A DNA stretch of 64,000 nucleotides, taken from positions 6,448,001 through 6,512,000 of the forward strand of contig NZ_CP108474.1 in assembly GCF_036226445.1 (NCBI RefSeq), given 5' to 3'. The notes beneath the pieces are model-generated. The model made no database searches, was not told the DNA's origin, and saw only the letters and a list, made by a program, of their open reading frames with translations. Source of the stretch: Streptomyces sp. NBC_01255 (GTDB lineage: Bacteria > Actinomycetota > Actinomycetes > Streptomycetales > Streptomycetaceae). Positions 17,669-27,974 of the stretch are shown piece by piece. Position 1 is the first letter of the stretch. Each line of letters opens with the position of its first letter. The translations under genes were made by a program, and so were the position numbers.

Positions 17669-19093
17669 GTGATCGCCCTCTCCCTCGCCGAGATCGCCGA
17701 AATCGTCGGCGGGCAGAAGCACGACATACCGGATCCGGCCGCCTTGGTCGACGGGTCCGTCGTCATCGACTCCCGCGAGGTGCGGCCCGGCAGCCTCTTC
17801 GTCGCGTTCGCCGGTGAGCGCGTCGACGGCCACGACTACGCGGAGCGCGCCGTCGAGGCGGGTGCGGCGGCCGTGCTCGCCGCCCGTCCCGTCGGCGTCC
17901 CCGCGATCGTCGTGGACGACGTGCAGACCGCGCTGGGGGCCCTCGCCCGCGCGGTCGTCGAGCGGCTCGGCACCGATGTCGTCGCCCTCACCGGCTCGGC
18001 CGGCAAGACCTCCACGAAGGACCTGATCGCCCAGGTCCTCGACCGGCACGCGCCCACCGTGTGGACACCAGGCTCGCTGAACAACGAGATCGGCCTGCCG
18101 CTCACGGCGCTCCGCGCGAGCGACGAGACCCGGCACCTGGTCCTGGAGATGGGCGCCCGCGGTATCGGGCACATCCGCTACCTCACCGGCCTCACCCCGC
18201 CCCGTATCGGCCTCGTCCTCAACGTGGGCACCGCCCACATCGGCGAGTTCGGCGGCCGGGAGCAGATCGCCGAGGCCAAGGGCGAGCTCGTCGAGGCGCT
18301 GCCCTCCGCCGAGGAGGGCGGAGTGGCGGTCCTCAACGCCGACGATCCGCTCGTCCGCGCGATGGCGAGCCGCACCAAGGCCCGCGTGATCCTCTTCGGC
18401 GAAGCGGACGAAGCGGCCGTACGGGCCGAGAACGTCCTCCTCACAGAGAACGGACAGCCTTCTTTCAGGCTTCACACACCCACCGGGTGCAGCGACGTGA
18501 CCTTGCGCCTGTACGGTGAGCACCACGTGTCGAACGCGCTCGCAGCGGCCGCCGTCGCGCACGAGCTGGGCATGCCTGTCGAAGAGATCGCCACCGCGCT
18601 CTCCGAGGCCGGCACCCTTTCGCGCTGGCGCATGGAGGTCACCGAGCGTCCGGACGGCGTGACGATCGTCAACGACGCCTACAACGCGAACCCCGAGTCC
18701 ATGCGAGCCGCCCTGCGCGCGCTCGCGTCCATGGGCCGGGCCGCACAGGCCCGAGGGGCTCGTACGTGGGCGGTGCTCGGCAAGATGGCCGAGCTCGGTG
18801 ACGCATCGCTCGTCGAGCACGACGCGGTCGGACGGCTCGCCGTCCGGCTCAACGTCAGCAAGCTCGTCGCGGTCGGGGACAGGGAAGCGTCCTGGCTGCA
18901 ACTGGGCGCATATAACGAGGGTTCGTGGGGTGAGGAGTCGGTGCACGTGTCCGACGCGCAGGCGGCTGTCGACCTGTTGCGCAGTGAGCTGCGCCCGGGG
19001 GACGTCGTCCTTGTGAAGGCTTCCAGGTCGGTCGGTCTCGAACGGGTCGCGCTGGCCCTCCTCGACACCGAGGGCGAGGTCGCCGGACGATGA
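17669..19093 (+). CDS. murF: UDP-MurNAc-tripeptide:D-Ala-D-Ala ligase MurF
   Basis: A 474-aa Mur ligase adding D-Ala-D-Ala to complete the UDP-MurNAc-pentapeptide. The N-terminal substrate domain ([20 protein letters not shown]) is followed by the ATP loop [17 protein letters not shown] (about 108-124), the central [13 protein letters not shown] and [11 protein letters not shown] in the C-terminal domain. GTG start 4 bp after murE; the stop overlaps the mraY start (ATGA). Length matches the family. Confidence 0.96.
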   Translation: MIALSLAEIAEIVGGQKHDIPDPAALVDGSVVIDSREVRPGSLFVAFAGERVDGHDYAERAVEAGAAAVLAARPVGVPAIVVDDVQTALGALARAVVERLGTDVVALTGSAGKTSTKDLIAQVLDRHAPTVWTPGSLNNEIGLPLTALRASDETRHLVLEMGARGIGHIRYLTGLTPPRIGLVLNVGTAHIGEFGGREQIAEAKGELVEALPSAEEGGVAVLNADDPLVRAMASRTKARVILFGEADEAAVRAENVLLTENGQPSFRLHTPTGCSDVTLRLYGEHHVSNALAAAAVAHELGMPVEEIATALSEAGTLSRWRMEVTERPDGVTIVNDAYNANPESMRAALRALASMGRAAQARGARTWAVLGKMAELGDASLVEHDAVGRLAVRLNVSKLVAVGDREASWLQLGAYNEGSWGEESVHVSDAQAAVDLLRSELRPGDVVLVKASRSVGLERVALALLDTEGEVAGR

Positions 19094-20160
19094 GGCAGAT
19101 CCTCTTCGCGGGGGCCATCGGCCTCTTCCTGACCCTGATCGGCACCCCGCTGCTGATCAAGCTCCTTGCCCGCAAGGGGTACGGGCAGTTCATCCGGGAC
19201 GACGGCCCGCGCGGCCACGCCGGGAAGAAGGGCACGCCCACCATGGGCGGTATCTCCTTCATCCTGGCCACGCTCATCGCGTACGCCCTGGCCAAGGTCA
19301 TCACCGGCGAGGACCCGACGTACTCGGGCATCCTGGTGCTGTTCCTCATGGCCGGCATGGGCCTGGTCGGCTTCCTCGACGACTACATCAAGATCGTCAA
19401 GCAGCGTTCGCTGGGCCTGCGGGCCAAGGCGAAGATGGCCGGCCAGCTGATCGTCGGCATCGCCTTCGCCGTGCTGTCGCTGCAGTTCGCGGACATGCGC
19501 GGGCTCACGCCCGCCTCCGAGAAGCTCTCCTTCATCACGGACTTCGGCTGGACCATCGGCCCGGTGCTGTTCGTGGTCTGGGCGCTCTTCATGATCCTGG
19601 CCATGTCCAACGGCGTGAACCTGACGGACGGTCTGGACGGTCTGGCCACCGGCGCCTCGGTGATGGTCTTCGGCGCGTACACCTTCATCGGGCTCTGGCA
19701 GTTCCAGGAGTCCTGTGCCAACGCGGTGACGCTGACCAACCCCAACGCCTGCTTCGAGGTGCGTGACCCGCTCGACCTCGCGGTCGTCGCCTCCGCCCTG
19801 ATGGGCGCCTGCTTCGGCTTCCTGTGGTGGAACACCTCGCCCGCCAAGATCTTCATGGGTGACACCGGCTCGCTCGCCCTCGGCGGCGCGCTCGCCGGTC
19901 TCGCCATCTGCTCCCGTACGGAGCTCCTGCTGGCCCTGCTCGGCGGCCTGTTCGTCCTGATCACGATGTCCGTGGTCATCCAGGTCGGCTCGTTCAAGAT
20001 GACCGGCAAGCGCGTCTTCCGGATGGCCCCCCTCCAGCACCACTTCGAACTCAAGGGGTGGTCGGAGGTCCTGGTCGTCGTCCGGTTCTGGATCATCCAG
20101 GGCATGTGCGTGATCGTGGGCCTGGGCCTCTTCTACGCGGGATGGGCATCAGCGAAGTGA
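19090..20160 (+). CDS. mraY: Phospho-MurNAc-pentapeptide transferase MraY
   Basis: A 356-aa polytopic membrane enzyme that transfers phospho-MurNAc-pentapeptide to undecaprenyl phosphate, giving lipid I. About ten membrane helices. Family motifs visible: [11 protein letters not shown], the catalytic aspartates in [10 protein letters not shown] and [12 protein letters not shown], and [12 protein letters not shown] near the C-terminus. Start overlaps murF by 4 nt. Confidence 0.97.
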   Translation: MRQILFAGAIGLFLTLIGTPLLIKLLARKGYGQFIRDDGPRGHAGKKGTPTMGGISFILATLIAYALAKVITGEDPTYSGILVLFLMAGMGLVGFLDDYIKIVKQRSLGLRAKAKMAGQLIVGIAFAVLSLQFADMRGLTPASEKLSFITDFGWTIGPVLFVVWALFMILAMSNGVNLTDGLDGLATGASVMVFGAYTFIGLWQFQESCANAVTLTNPNACFEVRDPLDLAVVASALMGACFGFLWWNTSPAKIFMGDTGSLALGGALAGLAICSRTELLLALLGGLFVLITMSVVIQVGSFKMTGKRVFRMAPLQHHFELKGWSEVLVVVRFWIIQGMCVIVGLGLFYAGWASAK

Positions 20161-21581
20161 CAGAACAGCTCGACTGGAACGGCAAGAAGGTCACCGTCGC
20201 GGGGCTCGGGGTCTCCGGGATCCCGGCCGCCCGGGTCCTGCACGGCCTGGGCGCGGTCGTGACCGTCGTCAACGACGGCGACGACGAGCGCTCCCGGGCG
20301 CAGGCCGCCGACCTGGAGGCGGAGGACATCACCGTCCGCCTCGGCGACGGGGCGACCCTGCCGTCCGGCACCGAGCTGATCGTCACCACCCCCGGCTGGC
20401 GGCCCGACAAGCCGCTCTTCGCGGCCGCCGCCGAGGCGGGCGTGGAGGTCTGGGGCGACGTCGAGCTGGCCTGGCGCCTGCGCGGGCCCGGGGCGGCTCC
20501 CTGGCTCGCGGTCACCGGCACCAACGGCAAGACCACGACCGTGCGGATGCTCGCCTCGATCCTGGAGGCGGCCGGTCTGCGGACCGCCGCCGTCGGCAAC
20601 ATCGGGGTCTCGCTCCTCGACGCCGTCCTCGGCGAGGAGCCGTACGACGTGCTCGCCGTCGAACTCTCCAGCTACCAGCTCCACTGGGCGCCGTCCGTCC
20701 GCGTCCACTCGGGCGCCGTGCTCAACCTGGCGCCCGACCACCTCGACTGGCACGGCTCGATGGAGGCGTACGCCGCCGACAAGGGCCGGATCTACGAGGG
20801 CAACCAGGTCGCCTGTGTCTACAACGTCGCCGACAAGGCGACCGAGGACCTGGTCGTCGAGGCCGACGTCGAGGAGGGCTGCCGGGCCATCGGCTTCACG
20901 CTCGGCGCCCCCGGCCCGTCCGAACTGGGCGTCGTCGAGGGCATCCTCGTCGACCGGGCCTTCGTCGAGAACCGGCAGAAGAACGCCCAGGAGCTGGCCG
21001 AGGTCGACGACGTCCAGCCCCCGGCCCCGCACAACATCGCCAACGCCCTCGCCGCGGCCGCCCTCGCCCGCGCCTTCGGCGTCGACGCCAAGGCCGTACG
21101 GGACGGGCTGAAGGCCTTCCGGCCGGACCCGCACCGCATCGAACTGGTCGAGGAGATCGAGGGCGTCACGTACGTCGACGACTCCAAGGCCACCAACACC
21201 CACGCCGCGGAAGCCTCGTTGGCGGCCTACGACCCGATCGTCTGGATCGCCGGCGGCCTGGCCAAGGGCGCGACCTTCGACGAGCTCGTACAGAAGTCGG
21301 CGAAGCGCTTGCGCGGGGCCGTCCTGATCGGCGCCGACCGCGCGCTGATCCGCGAAGCCCTGGCGCGACACGCCCCGGAGGTCCCGGTGGTGGACCTCGA
21401 CCGGACCGACACTGGGGCGATGTCCGAGGCGGTCCGGGAGGCGGCCCGGCTGGCCCGCCCGGGGGACACGGTGCTCCTCGCCCCGGCCTGCGCCTCGATG
21501 GACATGTTCACCAACTACAACAAGCGGGGCGAGGCCTTCGCGGACGCTGTCCGCGCCCTCGCCGCCACCGGGGACGCCTGA
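20142..21581 (+). CDS. murD: UDP-MurNAc-L-Ala:D-glutamate ligase MurD
   Basis: A 479-aa Mur ligase adding D-Glu. The N-terminal Rossmann segment is [17 protein letters not shown], the ATP loop [15 protein letters not shown], then LSSYQL and [17 protein letters not shown], the usual MurD C-terminal binding motif. Two starts are possible: ATG at 20142 (overlap 19 nt with mraY) or GTG at 20157 (4-nt GTGA overlap, giving VTEQLDW and 474 aa). The second matches the coupling style of the operon and may be the true one. Confidence 0.95.
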   Translation: MGISEVTEQLDWNGKKVTVAGLGVSGIPAARVLHGLGAVVTVVNDGDDERSRAQAADLEAEDITVRLGDGATLPSGTELIVTTPGWRPDKPLFAAAAEAGVEVWGDVELAWRLRGPGAAPWLAVTGTNGKTTTVRMLASILEAAGLRTAAVGNIGVSLLDAVLGEEPYDVLAVELSSYQLHWAPSVRVHSGAVLNLAPDHLDWHGSMEAYAADKGRIYEGNQVACVYNVADKATEDLVVEADVEEGCRAIGFTLGAPGPSELGVVEGILVDRAFVENRQKNAQELAEVDDVQPPAPHNIANALAAAALARAFGVDAKAVRDGLKAFRPDPHRIELVEEIEGVTYVDDSKATNTHAAEASLAAYDPIVWIAGGLAKGATFDELVQKSAKRLRGAVLIGADRALIREALARHAPEVPVVDLDRTDTGAMSEAVREAARLARPGDTVLLAPACASMDMFTNYNKRGEAFADAVRALAATGDA

Positions 21582-21636
21582 CCTGACCAGTGGGAGGGTC
21601 CGGCCGGACCGGGCACGACTGGAGGGGGCAGCGACC

Positions 21637-22977
21637 ATGCCGAGCAAGATCGCCGGGACACGCCGGCCTTCCGCCGTACGCGGCGGAGGGCGGGCCCCAG
21701 CGACCCCGCGGCGGACCCGAGGCGGGGGCGTACGGCGGCTCCACGAGCGGGCGCTGAAGGCCTGGGACCGGCCCCTCACCGCGTACTACGTGATCATCGG
21801 CGCGGCGCTGCTCATCACCATGCTCGGCCTGGTGATGGTCTTCTCCGCCTCGATGATCACGGCGCTCCGCTACGACCTGGTGCCCTCCTACTTCTTCCGG
21901 AAGCAGTTCTTCGCCGCGCTCCTCGGCACCGGACTGCTCCTGGCCGCCTCCCGGATGCCGGTGAAGCTGCACCGCGCGCTCGCCTACCCGATCCTCGTCG
22001 GCGCCGTCTTCCTGATGGTGCTCGTGCAGATCCCCGGGATAGGGCACTCGGTCAACGGCAACCAGAACTGGATCTCGCTCGGCGGCCCCTTCCAGCTCCA
22101 GCCCAGCGAGTTCGGCAAGCTGGCGCTGATCCTGTGGGGGGCCGACCTGCTGGCCCGCAAGCAGGACATGCGGCTGCTGTCCCAGTGGAAGCACATGCTC
22201 GTCCCGCTGGTCCCCGTGGCCTTCATGCTGCTCGGACTGATCATGCTCGGCGGCGACATGGGCACCTCGATCATCCTCGCCGCGATCCTCTTCGGTCTGC
22301 TGTGGACGGCCGGTGCACCCACCCGGCTCTTCGTCGGAGTGCTCTCCGTCGCCGGTGCGATCGGTGTGCTGCTGATCAAGACGAGTGACAACCGGATGAA
22401 GCGCTTCGACTGCATCGGCGCGACCGACCCCGGCGGCGAGGGAGCCCCCTGTCTCCAGGCAGCGCACGGAATCTATGCTCTGGCCTCGGGCGGATGGTTC
22501 GGTTCCGGGCTTGGCGCCAGTGTGGAGAAATGGGGCCAACTCCCCGAAGCGCACACCGACTTCATCTTCGCGGTCACCGGTGAGGAACTGGGTCTCGCGG
22601 GGACGCTGTCGGTAGTCGCCCTGTTCGCGGCTCTAGGCTATGCGGGTATCCGCGTGGCCGGACGCACGGAGGACCCCTTCGTGAGGTACGCCGCGGGAGG
22701 CGTGACCACCTGGATCACGGCGCAGGCCGTGATCAACATCGGTGCGGTGCTCGGCTTGCTGCCGATCGCCGGAGTCCCGCTCCCGCTGTTCTCGTACGGG
22801 GGGTCGGCCCTGCTGCCGACCATGTTCGCCGTCGGGCTCCTCATCGCCTTCGCGCGACAGGATCCCGCCGCGAAAGCGGCCCTGGCCATGCGCCGCCCCG
22901 GCTGGGGCAAGCGGGCCGGGGTGAGATGGAAGTCGATGCGACGGCGCGCCAAGAAGCGCCCGTCCGGAGAGCGGTGA
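21637..22977 (+). CDS. ftsW: Septal peptidoglycan glycosyltransferase FtsW (SEDS family)
   Basis: A 446-aa SEDS protein that polymerises glycan strands at the septum with FtsI. A basic cytoplasmic N-terminus (about 45 residues) precedes about ten membrane helices. Family marks: QPSEFGKLALILW, GGDMGTSIIL, the long extracytoplasmic loop with GGWFGSGLGASVEKWGQLPE, TDFIFAVTGEELGL, and SYGGSALL. ATG start with GGAGGGGGC upstream, 55 bp after murD. A long basic C-tail (RRPGWGKRAGVRWKSMRRR) is typical of Actinobacteria. Confidence 0.96.
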   Translation: MPSKIAGTRRPSAVRGGGRAPATPRRTRGGGVRRLHERALKAWDRPLTAYYVIIGAALLITMLGLVMVFSASMITALRYDLVPSYFFRKQFFAALLGTGLLLAASRMPVKLHRALAYPILVGAVFLMVLVQIPGIGHSVNGNQNWISLGGPFQLQPSEFGKLALILWGADLLARKQDMRLLSQWKHMLVPLVPVAFMLLGLIMLGGDMGTSIILAAILFGLLWTAGAPTRLFVGVLSVAGAIGVLLIKTSDNRMKRFDCIGATDPGGEGAPCLQAAHGIYALASGGWFGSGLGASVEKWGQLPEAHTDFIFAVTGEELGLAGTLSVVALFAALGYAGIRVAGRTEDPFVRYAAGGVTTWITAQAVINIGAVLGLLPIAGVPLPLFSYGGSALLPTMFAVGLLIAFARQDPAAKAALAMRRPGWGKRAGVRWKSMRRRAKKRPSGER

Positions 22978-22983
22978 ATTTCG

Positions 22984-24078
22984 GTGCATGTCGTACTCGC
23001 CGGCGGGGGGACCGCCGGCCACATCGAGCCCGCGCTGGCCCTCGCGGATGCCCTGCGCAGGCAGGACCCCAGCGTGGGGATCACAGCGCTGGGCACGGAA
23101 AAGGGTCTGGAGACCCGGCTCGTGCCCGAGCGGGGCTACGAGTTGGCGCTCATCCCCGCCGTACCGCTGCCCCGCAAGCCCACCCCTGAGCTGATCACCG
23201 TCCCCGGGCGGCTCCGCGGCACGATCAAGGCCGCCGAGCAGATCCTGGAGCGCACGAAGGCCGACTGTGTCGTCGGCTTCGGCGGCTATGTGGCGCTGCC
23301 CGGCTATCTCGCGGCCAAGCGGCTCGGGGTGCCGATCGTGGTCCACGAGGCCAACGCCCGGCCGGGCCTGGCCAACAAGATCGGCTCGCGGTACGCGGCC
23401 GGGGTCGCCGTCGCCACCCCGGACAGCAAGCTCCGCAACGCCCGCTACATCGGCATCCCGCTGCGGTACAGCATCGCGACCCTCGACCGGGCGCGGGTGC
23501 GTCCCGAGGCGCGCGCCGCCTTCGGGCTCGACCCGAACCTGCCGACGCTGCTCGTCTCGGGCGGCTCGCAGGGCGCCCGGCGGCTCAACGAGGTCGTCCA
23601 GCAGATCGCCCCGGTGCTTCAGCGCTCGGGCATCCAGATCCTGCACGCGGTCGGCCCGAAGAACGAAATGCCGCGCGTCGACAACATGCCCGGTATGCCG
23701 CCGTACGTGCCGGTACCGTACGTGGACCGGATGGATCTCGCGTACGCCGCGGCCGACATGATGCTCTGCCGCGCGGGCGCGATGACCGTCGCCGAGCTCT
23801 CCGCCGTCGGGCTGCCGGCCGCGTACGTCCCGCTGCCCATCGGCAACGGCGAACAGCGGCTCAACGCCCAGCCGGTGGTCAAGGCCGGGGGTGGACTCCT
23901 CGTCGACGACGCGGAGCTGTCGCCGCAGTGGGTGCAGGGCAACGTTTTGCCCGTACTGGCCGATCCGCACCGGTTGTACGAGATGTCCCGCGCCGCCGCC
24001 GAGTTCGGCCGCCGGGACGCCGACGACCTGCTCGTCGGCATGGTGTACGAGGCGATCGCCGCCCGCCGACAGGCGTAG
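22984..24078 (+). CDS. murG: Lipid II synthase MurG (GlcNAc transferase)
   Basis: A 364-aa peripheral membrane glycosyltransferase that adds GlcNAc to lipid I. The N-terminal HVVLAGGGTAGHIEPALAL motif, VVGFGGYVALPG, VVHEANARPGLANKIG and the C-terminal donor-binding segment CRAGAMTVAELSAVGLPA identify the family. GTG start 6 bp after ftsW. Confidence 0.97.
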   Translation: MHVVLAGGGTAGHIEPALALADALRRQDPSVGITALGTEKGLETRLVPERGYELALIPAVPLPRKPTPELITVPGRLRGTIKAAEQILERTKADCVVGFGGYVALPGYLAAKRLGVPIVVHEANARPGLANKIGSRYAAGVAVATPDSKLRNARYIGIPLRYSIATLDRARVRPEARAAFGLDPNLPTLLVSGGSQGARRLNEVVQQIAPVLQRSGIQILHAVGPKNEMPRVDNMPGMPPYVPVPYVDRMDLAYAAADMMLCRAGAMTVAELSAVGLPAAYVPLPIGNGEQRLNAQPVVKAGGGLLVDDAELSPQWVQGNVLPVLADPHRLYEMSRAAAEFGRRDADDLLVGMVYEAIAARRQA

Positions 24079-24098
24079 CGGCGACGAAAGGCGGAAGC

Positions 24099-24902
24099 GT
24101 GGCAGCCGGATCGACGACCGCCGAGAAGAGCGGCGCGAAGCAGCCGAAGGGGTCGTCGGAGCGGCCGTCCCGCACGGGCACCCGGAATCATCGATTCCGG
24201 GTGCCCGCCCCCCGCGTGCTCCTCGTCGTGCTCGGCGTCGTCGCGCTCACGGCCGGCGTGATCTGGGCGCTCTACGGATCGACCTGGTTCCGTGTGGAAC
24301 GTGTGAAGACTTCCGGCACCGCGGTTCTGACCCCCCGTGAGGTCGAGGCGGTCGCCGCCGTTCCGACGGGCGCCCCGCTCGTCTCCGTCGACACCGAGGC
24401 GATCGAGGCACGGCTCCGGCAGGAACTCCCGCGCATCGCGTCGGTCGACGTCGTACGGTCCTGGCCGCACGGAATCGGTCTGAAAGTGACGGAACGGAAG
24501 CCCGTTCTCCTGCTGGAAAAGGGCACGAAGTTCATCGAAGTGGACGCGACCGGCGTCCGGTTCGCCACCGTCGACACCGCCCCCCGGAGCATTCCCCGGC
24601 TCGTCCTCGACACCGCCTCCTCGCCCAGCCTGCGCCGATTCGACGCGGACCGGCTGTTGGGCGAGGCGGTCCGCGTCCGGGGTGAACTCCCGGAGGAAAT
24701 CGCCCGGAACACTCGTGTCGTCCGCATCACCTCGTACGACTCCGTCACTCTGGAACTGACCAAGGGGCGCACCGTCTTCTGGGGGAGCGCCGAGCACGGC
24801 CCGGTGAAAGCCAGGGTGCTCACCGCTCTCATGAAGGCGTCGCCCAAAGCGGGGCACTTCGATGTAAGTGCCCCCACGGCACCCGCGTCGTCCGGGAGTT
24901 GA
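24099..24902 (+). CDS. ftsQ: Cell division protein FtsQ/DivIB
   Basis: A 267-aa bitopic protein. A basic cytoplasmic N-terminus and membrane helix (about 40-62) are followed by a POTRA domain (STWFRVERVKTSGTAVLTPR, then PRIASVDVVRSWPHGIGLKV) and the FtsQ beta domain. The GTG at 24099 is preceded by GGCGGAAG; the frame open upstream to 23928 is a murG shadow. It links FtsL to the divisome. Followed by a gap of 282 bp before ftsZ. Confidence 0.94.
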   Translation: MAAGSTTAEKSGAKQPKGSSERPSRTGTRNHRFRVPAPRVLLVVLGVVALTAGVIWALYGSTWFRVERVKTSGTAVLTPREVEAVAAVPTGAPLVSVDTEAIEARLRQELPRIASVDVVRSWPHGIGLKVTERKPVLLLEKGTKFIEVDATGVRFATVDTAPRSIPRLVLDTASSPSLRRFDADRLLGEAVRVRGELPEEIARNTRVVRITSYDSVTLELTKGRTVFWGSAEHGPVKARVLTALMKASPKAGHFDVSAPTAPASSGS

Positions 24903-24913
24903 CGGACATCGCC

Positions 24914-24939
24914 GCTGGCCAGCACCCTGGTTGGCCAGC
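24914..24939. terminator. Hairpin between ftsQ and ftsZ
   Basis: GCTGGCCA (24914-24921) and TGGCCAGC (24932-24939) form a perfect 8-bp stem with a 10-nt loop, 11 bp after the ftsQ stop. There is no T-run, so it may reduce rather than stop read-through into ftsZ. Confidence 0.45.
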
Positions 24940-24961
24940 GCTCCGGGTGATCACATAGGGT
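24931..24961 (+). promoter_or_regulatory. Candidate distal ftsZ promoter
   Basis: TTGGCC at 24931-24936, then CATAGG at 24954 (17-nt spacer) or TAGGGT at 24956 (19-nt spacer). A GTGATCAC palindrome lies at 24947-24954 and an A-rich stretch follows. Streptomyces ftsZ is known to have several promoters; which hexamer is used cannot be decided here. Confidence 0.45.
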
Positions 24962-25018
24962 GAAAAGAAAAACGGGAGGTTCGGCGTGTTCGTTGAACGT
25001 GCGCCGCTTGTCGACTTA

Positions 25019-25083
25019 GTGTCCTGTTCGGAAGAGTCCAGCGAACAGGGACACTGGTAACCCTAAACTTCAACGTTAGGGTT
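25019..25083 (+). promoter_or_regulatory. ftsZ control region: inverted GACAC motifs and two stem-loops
   Basis: GTGTCCTGTTCG (25019-25030) pairs with CGAACAGGGACAC (25042-25054) apart from one bulged G. The ends are GTGTC and GACAC, and GACAC is the core bound by the sporulation regulator WhiA in Streptomyces. A second stem follows: AACCCTAA (25059-25066) with TTAGGGTT (25076-25083). This stretch is AT-rich for the genome and probably holds the developmental ftsZ promoter. Confidence 0.55.
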
Positions 25084-25184
25084 TGGGTCGGCGTTCCGGA
25101 CCGCCCCAATCGGCATCCGTCGTCGCAGCGCGACCAACCACCGCGTAGCAGGCGACACGTAACTCGAGGCGAGAGGCCTTCGAC

Positions 25185-26399
25185 GTGGCAGCACCGCAGA
25201 ACTACCTCGCAGTCATCAAGGTCATCGGTGTCGGCGGCGGTGGTGTCAATGCCATCAACCGAATGATCGAGGTCGGCCTCAAGGGCGTCGAGTTCATCGC
25301 GATCAACACCGACGCGCAAGCGCTGTTGATGAGCGACGCCGACGTCAAGCTCGACGTCGGTCGTGAACTCACCCGCGGCCTGGGCGCCGGGGCGAACCCG
25401 GCCGTCGGTCGCAAGGCGGCAGAGGACCACCGTGAGGAGATCGAGGAGGTCCTCAAGGGGGCCGACATGGTCTTCGTCACCGCCGGCGAAGGCGGCGGCA
25501 CCGGCACCGGCGGCGCACCCGTCGTCGCCAACATCGCGCGCTCGCTCGGCGCCCTGACGATCGGTGTGGTCACCCGACCCTTCACCTTCGAGGGCCGGCG
25601 TCGCGCCAACCAGGCGGAGGACGGCATCGCCGAGCTCCGCGAAGAGGTCGACACCCTCATCGTCATCCCGAACGACCGACTGCTCTCGATCTCGGACCGC
25701 CAGGTCTCCGTGCTCGACGCGTTCAAGTCGGCCGACCAGGTGCTGCTGAGCGGCGTCCAGGGCATCACCGATCTCATCACCACCCCGGGTCTGATCAACC
25801 TCGACTTCGCCGACGTCAAGTCGGTCATGTCCGAGGCCGGATCCGCCCTCATGGGCATCGGCTCCGCCCGTGGCGACGACCGCGCGGTGGCCGCCGCGGA
25901 GATGGCGATCTCCTCGCCGCTCCTGGAGGCCTCCATCGACGGCGCCCGTGGCGTGCTGCTCTCCATCTCCGGCGGCAGCGACCTCGGTCTCTTCGAGATC
26001 AACGAGGCCGCGCAGCTGGTCAGCGAGGCCGCCCACCCCGAGGCCAACATCATCTTCGGCGCCGTCATCGACGACGCCCTCGGTGACGAGGTCCGGGTCA
26101 CGGTCATCGCGGCCGGCTTCGACGGCGGCCAGCCGCCGGCCCGCCGGGACAACATCATCGGTTCGGTCGCGGCCAAGCGCGAGGAGCCGGCTCCGGCGCC
26201 CCGCATCAGCGAGCCCTCCCGCCCCATGGGCGGACTCGGCACGGTGGCCCCCCGCGAAGAGCCGGTCTCCGTCCCGGTCGAGCCGGCCCCGGCCGTCAAC
26301 GAGACCCCGCTGACGCCGGCCCCGCCGGTCGTCCCGCCGGCCCGTCCGTACGCGGACTCCCAGGCCGAAGAGCTGGACGTCCCGGACTTCCTGAAGTGA
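25185..26399 (+). CDS. ftsZ: Cell division GTPase FtsZ
   Basis: A 404-aa tubulin-like GTPase that forms the Z-ring and, in Streptomyces, the Z-ladders of sporulation septation. The N-terminal [14 protein letters not shown], the tubulin signature [10 protein letters not shown] (about 103-112), the T7-loop [11 protein letters not shown] and [12 protein letters not shown] are all present. A variable linker (330-390) ends with the conserved C-terminal peptide ELDVPDFLK, which binds SepF. GTG start with GAGG upstream; the stop overlaps pgeF. Confidence 0.98.
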   Translation: MAAPQNYLAVIKVIGVGGGGVNAINRMIEVGLKGVEFIAINTDAQALLMSDADVKLDVGRELTRGLGAGANPAVGRKAAEDHREEIEEVLKGADMVFVTAGEGGGTGTGGAPVVANIARSLGALTIGVVTRPFTFEGRRRANQAEDGIAELREEVDTLIVIPNDRLLSISDRQVSVLDAFKSADQVLLSGVQGITDLITTPGLINLDFADVKSVMSEAGSALMGIGSARGDDRAVAAAEMAISSPLLEASIDGARGVLLSISGGSDLGLFEINEAAQLVSEAAHPEANIIFGAVIDDALGDEVRVTVIAAGFDGGQPPARRDNIIGSVAAKREEPAPAPRISEPSRPMGGLGTVAPREEPVSVPVEPAPAVNETPLTPAPPVVPPARPYADSQAEELDVPDFLK

Positions 26400-27136
26400 T
26401 AGGGAAGTACTTCGACGCGAACGGCGCGCACTTCGCCTTCACCGACAGGTGGGGCGGGGTGAGCGCCGTTCCGTACGAGGAGCTCAACCTCGGCGGCGCG
26501 GTCGGGGACGACCCCGAGGCCGTACGGACCAACAGGGCGCTGGCCGCCGGCGCCCTCGGGCTCGACCCGGCACGGGTCGTCTGGATGAACCAGGTGCACG
26601 GCGCCGATGTCGCCGAGGTCGCGGGCCCGTGGACCGACGAGGCCGTCCCGGCGGTCGACGGCCTGGTGACCGCGGCCCGCGGACTGGCCCTCGCCGTCCT
26701 CACCGCGGACTGTGTCCCGGTCCTGCTCGCCGATCCCGTCGCCGGGATCGTGTCCGCCGCCCACGCCGGGCGGCCCGGAATGATCGCCGGGGTCGTCCCC
26801 GCCGCCGTCGAGGCCATGATCGGCCTCGGCGCCGACCCCGCCCGGATCGTCGCCCGCACCGGCCCCGCCGTCTGCGGGCGGTGCTACGAGGTGCCGGAGG
26901 AGATGCGCGCCGAGGTCGCGAAGACCGAGCCCGCCGCCTGGGCCGAGACGAGCTGGGGCACTCCGGCCGTCGACGTCGTCGCCGGGGTGCACGCCCAGCT
27001 CGAACGGCTCGGTGTCACGGACCGGCAGGCCAGTGAGGTCTGCACCCGGGAATCCGGTGACCACTACTCGTACCGCCGCGACCGCACCACCGGGCGACTC
27101 GCGGGATATGTCTGGTTGACCCAGGAAGAGACATGA
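26396..27136 (+). CDS. pgeF: Peptidoglycan editing factor PgeF (YfiH/CNF1 family, copper-type oxidoreductase fold)
   Basis: A 246-aa cytosolic protein of the YfiH (DUF152) family, reported to prevent misincorporation at the second position of muropeptide precursors and to act on purine nucleosides in other members. The metal/catalytic triad is visible: His in NQVHGADV, Cys in [10 protein letters not shown] and His in [12 protein letters not shown] start overlaps the ftsZ stop by 4 nt, and its stop overlaps the next start (ATGA). Conserved dcw position after ftsZ. Confidence 0.92.
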   Translation: MIGKYFDANGAHFAFTDRWGGVSAVPYEELNLGGAVGDDPEAVRTNRALAAGALGLDPARVVWMNQVHGADVAEVAGPWTDEAVPAVDGLVTAARGLALAVLTADCVPVLLADPVAGIVSAAHAGRPGMIAGVVPAAVEAMIGLGADPARIVARTGPAVCGRCYEVPEEMRAEVAKTEPAAWAETSWGTPAVDVVAGVHAQLERLGVTDRQASEVCTRESGDHYSYRRDRTTGRLAGYVWLTQEET

Positions 27137-27852
27137 CGGACCGGAAGTCGCAACTCGCCGAGAATCTGGCCCGGGTGGAGGAGCGCATCGCAGCCGCCTG
27201 CGCCGCCGCCGGGCGCGCGCGGGAGGAGGTGACCCTCATCGTGGTCACCAAGACCTACCCCGCGAGCGATGTGCGCATGCTGCACGAACTGGGCGTGCGG
27301 CACGTCGCCGAGAACCGGGACCAGGACGCCGCCCCCAAGGCCGCCGCGTGCGCCGACCTTGATCTGACCTGGCACTTCGTGGGCCAGTTGCAGACCAACA
27401 AGGTCCGTTCCGTGGTGGGTTATGCCGGTGTGGTGCAGTCTGTCGACCGATTGAAGCTCGTTTCCTCTCTCTCTGCGGCCGCGGAGAAGGAAGGACGGGA
27501 GCTCGGCTGCCTGCTCCAGGTCGCGCTCGACGCCGAGTCCGGGGAGCGCGGCGCCCGCGGTGGCGTCTCGCCGGAGGGTGTCGAGGAGTTGGCCGCCGCT
27601 GTGGACGCCGCCCCCGGACTGCGGCTCGACGGCCTGATGACCGTCGCACCGCTCTCCGGTCCGTACGCGGGCAGACAGCGCGCCGCCTTCGACCGGTTGA
27701 TGGATTTGTCGACTGCCCTGCGCGCGACCCGTCCGGCTGCGAACATGGTGTCAGCAGGGATGAGTGCGGACCTCGAGGAGGCCGTCGCTGCCGGGGCGAC
27801 ACACGTACGCGTCGGTACGGCGGTACTCGGTGTCCGCCCGAAGCTCGGGTAA
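27133..27852 (+). CDS. YggS/YlmE family pyridoxal phosphate homeostasis protein
   Basis: A 239-aa PLP-binding TIM barrel of the YggS/PROSC family. The PLP lysine is in IVVTKTYPASD (about 38), with VAENRDQDA, WHFVGQLQTNK and the phosphate site MSADLEEAVAAGATHVRVGTA. The family has no proven reaction but keeps free PLP balanced. The Gram-positive homologue in the dcw cluster is YlmE. ATGA overlap with pgeF. Confidence 0.92.
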   Translation: MTDRKSQLAENLARVEERIAAACAAAGRAREEVTLIVVTKTYPASDVRMLHELGVRHVAENRDQDAAPKAAACADLDLTWHFVGQLQTNKVRSVVGYAGVVQSVDRLKLVSSLSAAAEKEGRELGCLLQVALDAESGERGARGGVSPEGVEELAAAVDAAPGLRLDGLMTVAPLSGPYAGRQRAAFDRLMDLSTALRATRPAANMVSAGMSADLEEAVAAGATHVRVGTAVLGVRPKLG

Positions 27853-27916
27853 CGTCGCGAAGCAAGTCGGACCACAGCAGAAAATATGGTCATTCCGCAG
27901 AACGGCGGGGTGGCTC

Positions 27917-27952
27917 GTGGATCGCTGGCACTTGGTGACGAGGCCGATCCAC
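27917..27952 (+). other. Stem-loop in the sepF leader
   Basis: GTGGATCG (27917-27924) and CGATCCAC (27945-27952) are a perfect 8-bp inverted repeat with a 20-nt loop, ending about 10 nt before the sepF ribosome site. It may influence sepF translation. No promoter is obvious in the 122-bp gap. Confidence 0.35.
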
Positions 27953-27974
27953 CACAGAGCGGAGGACTCAGAGA

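Noticed and set aside
25059..25083. CCCTAAA/TTAGGG sequence reminiscent of telomeric repeats
   Set aside because: Only one copy on each arm, forming a hairpin near ftsZ; not a repeat array.
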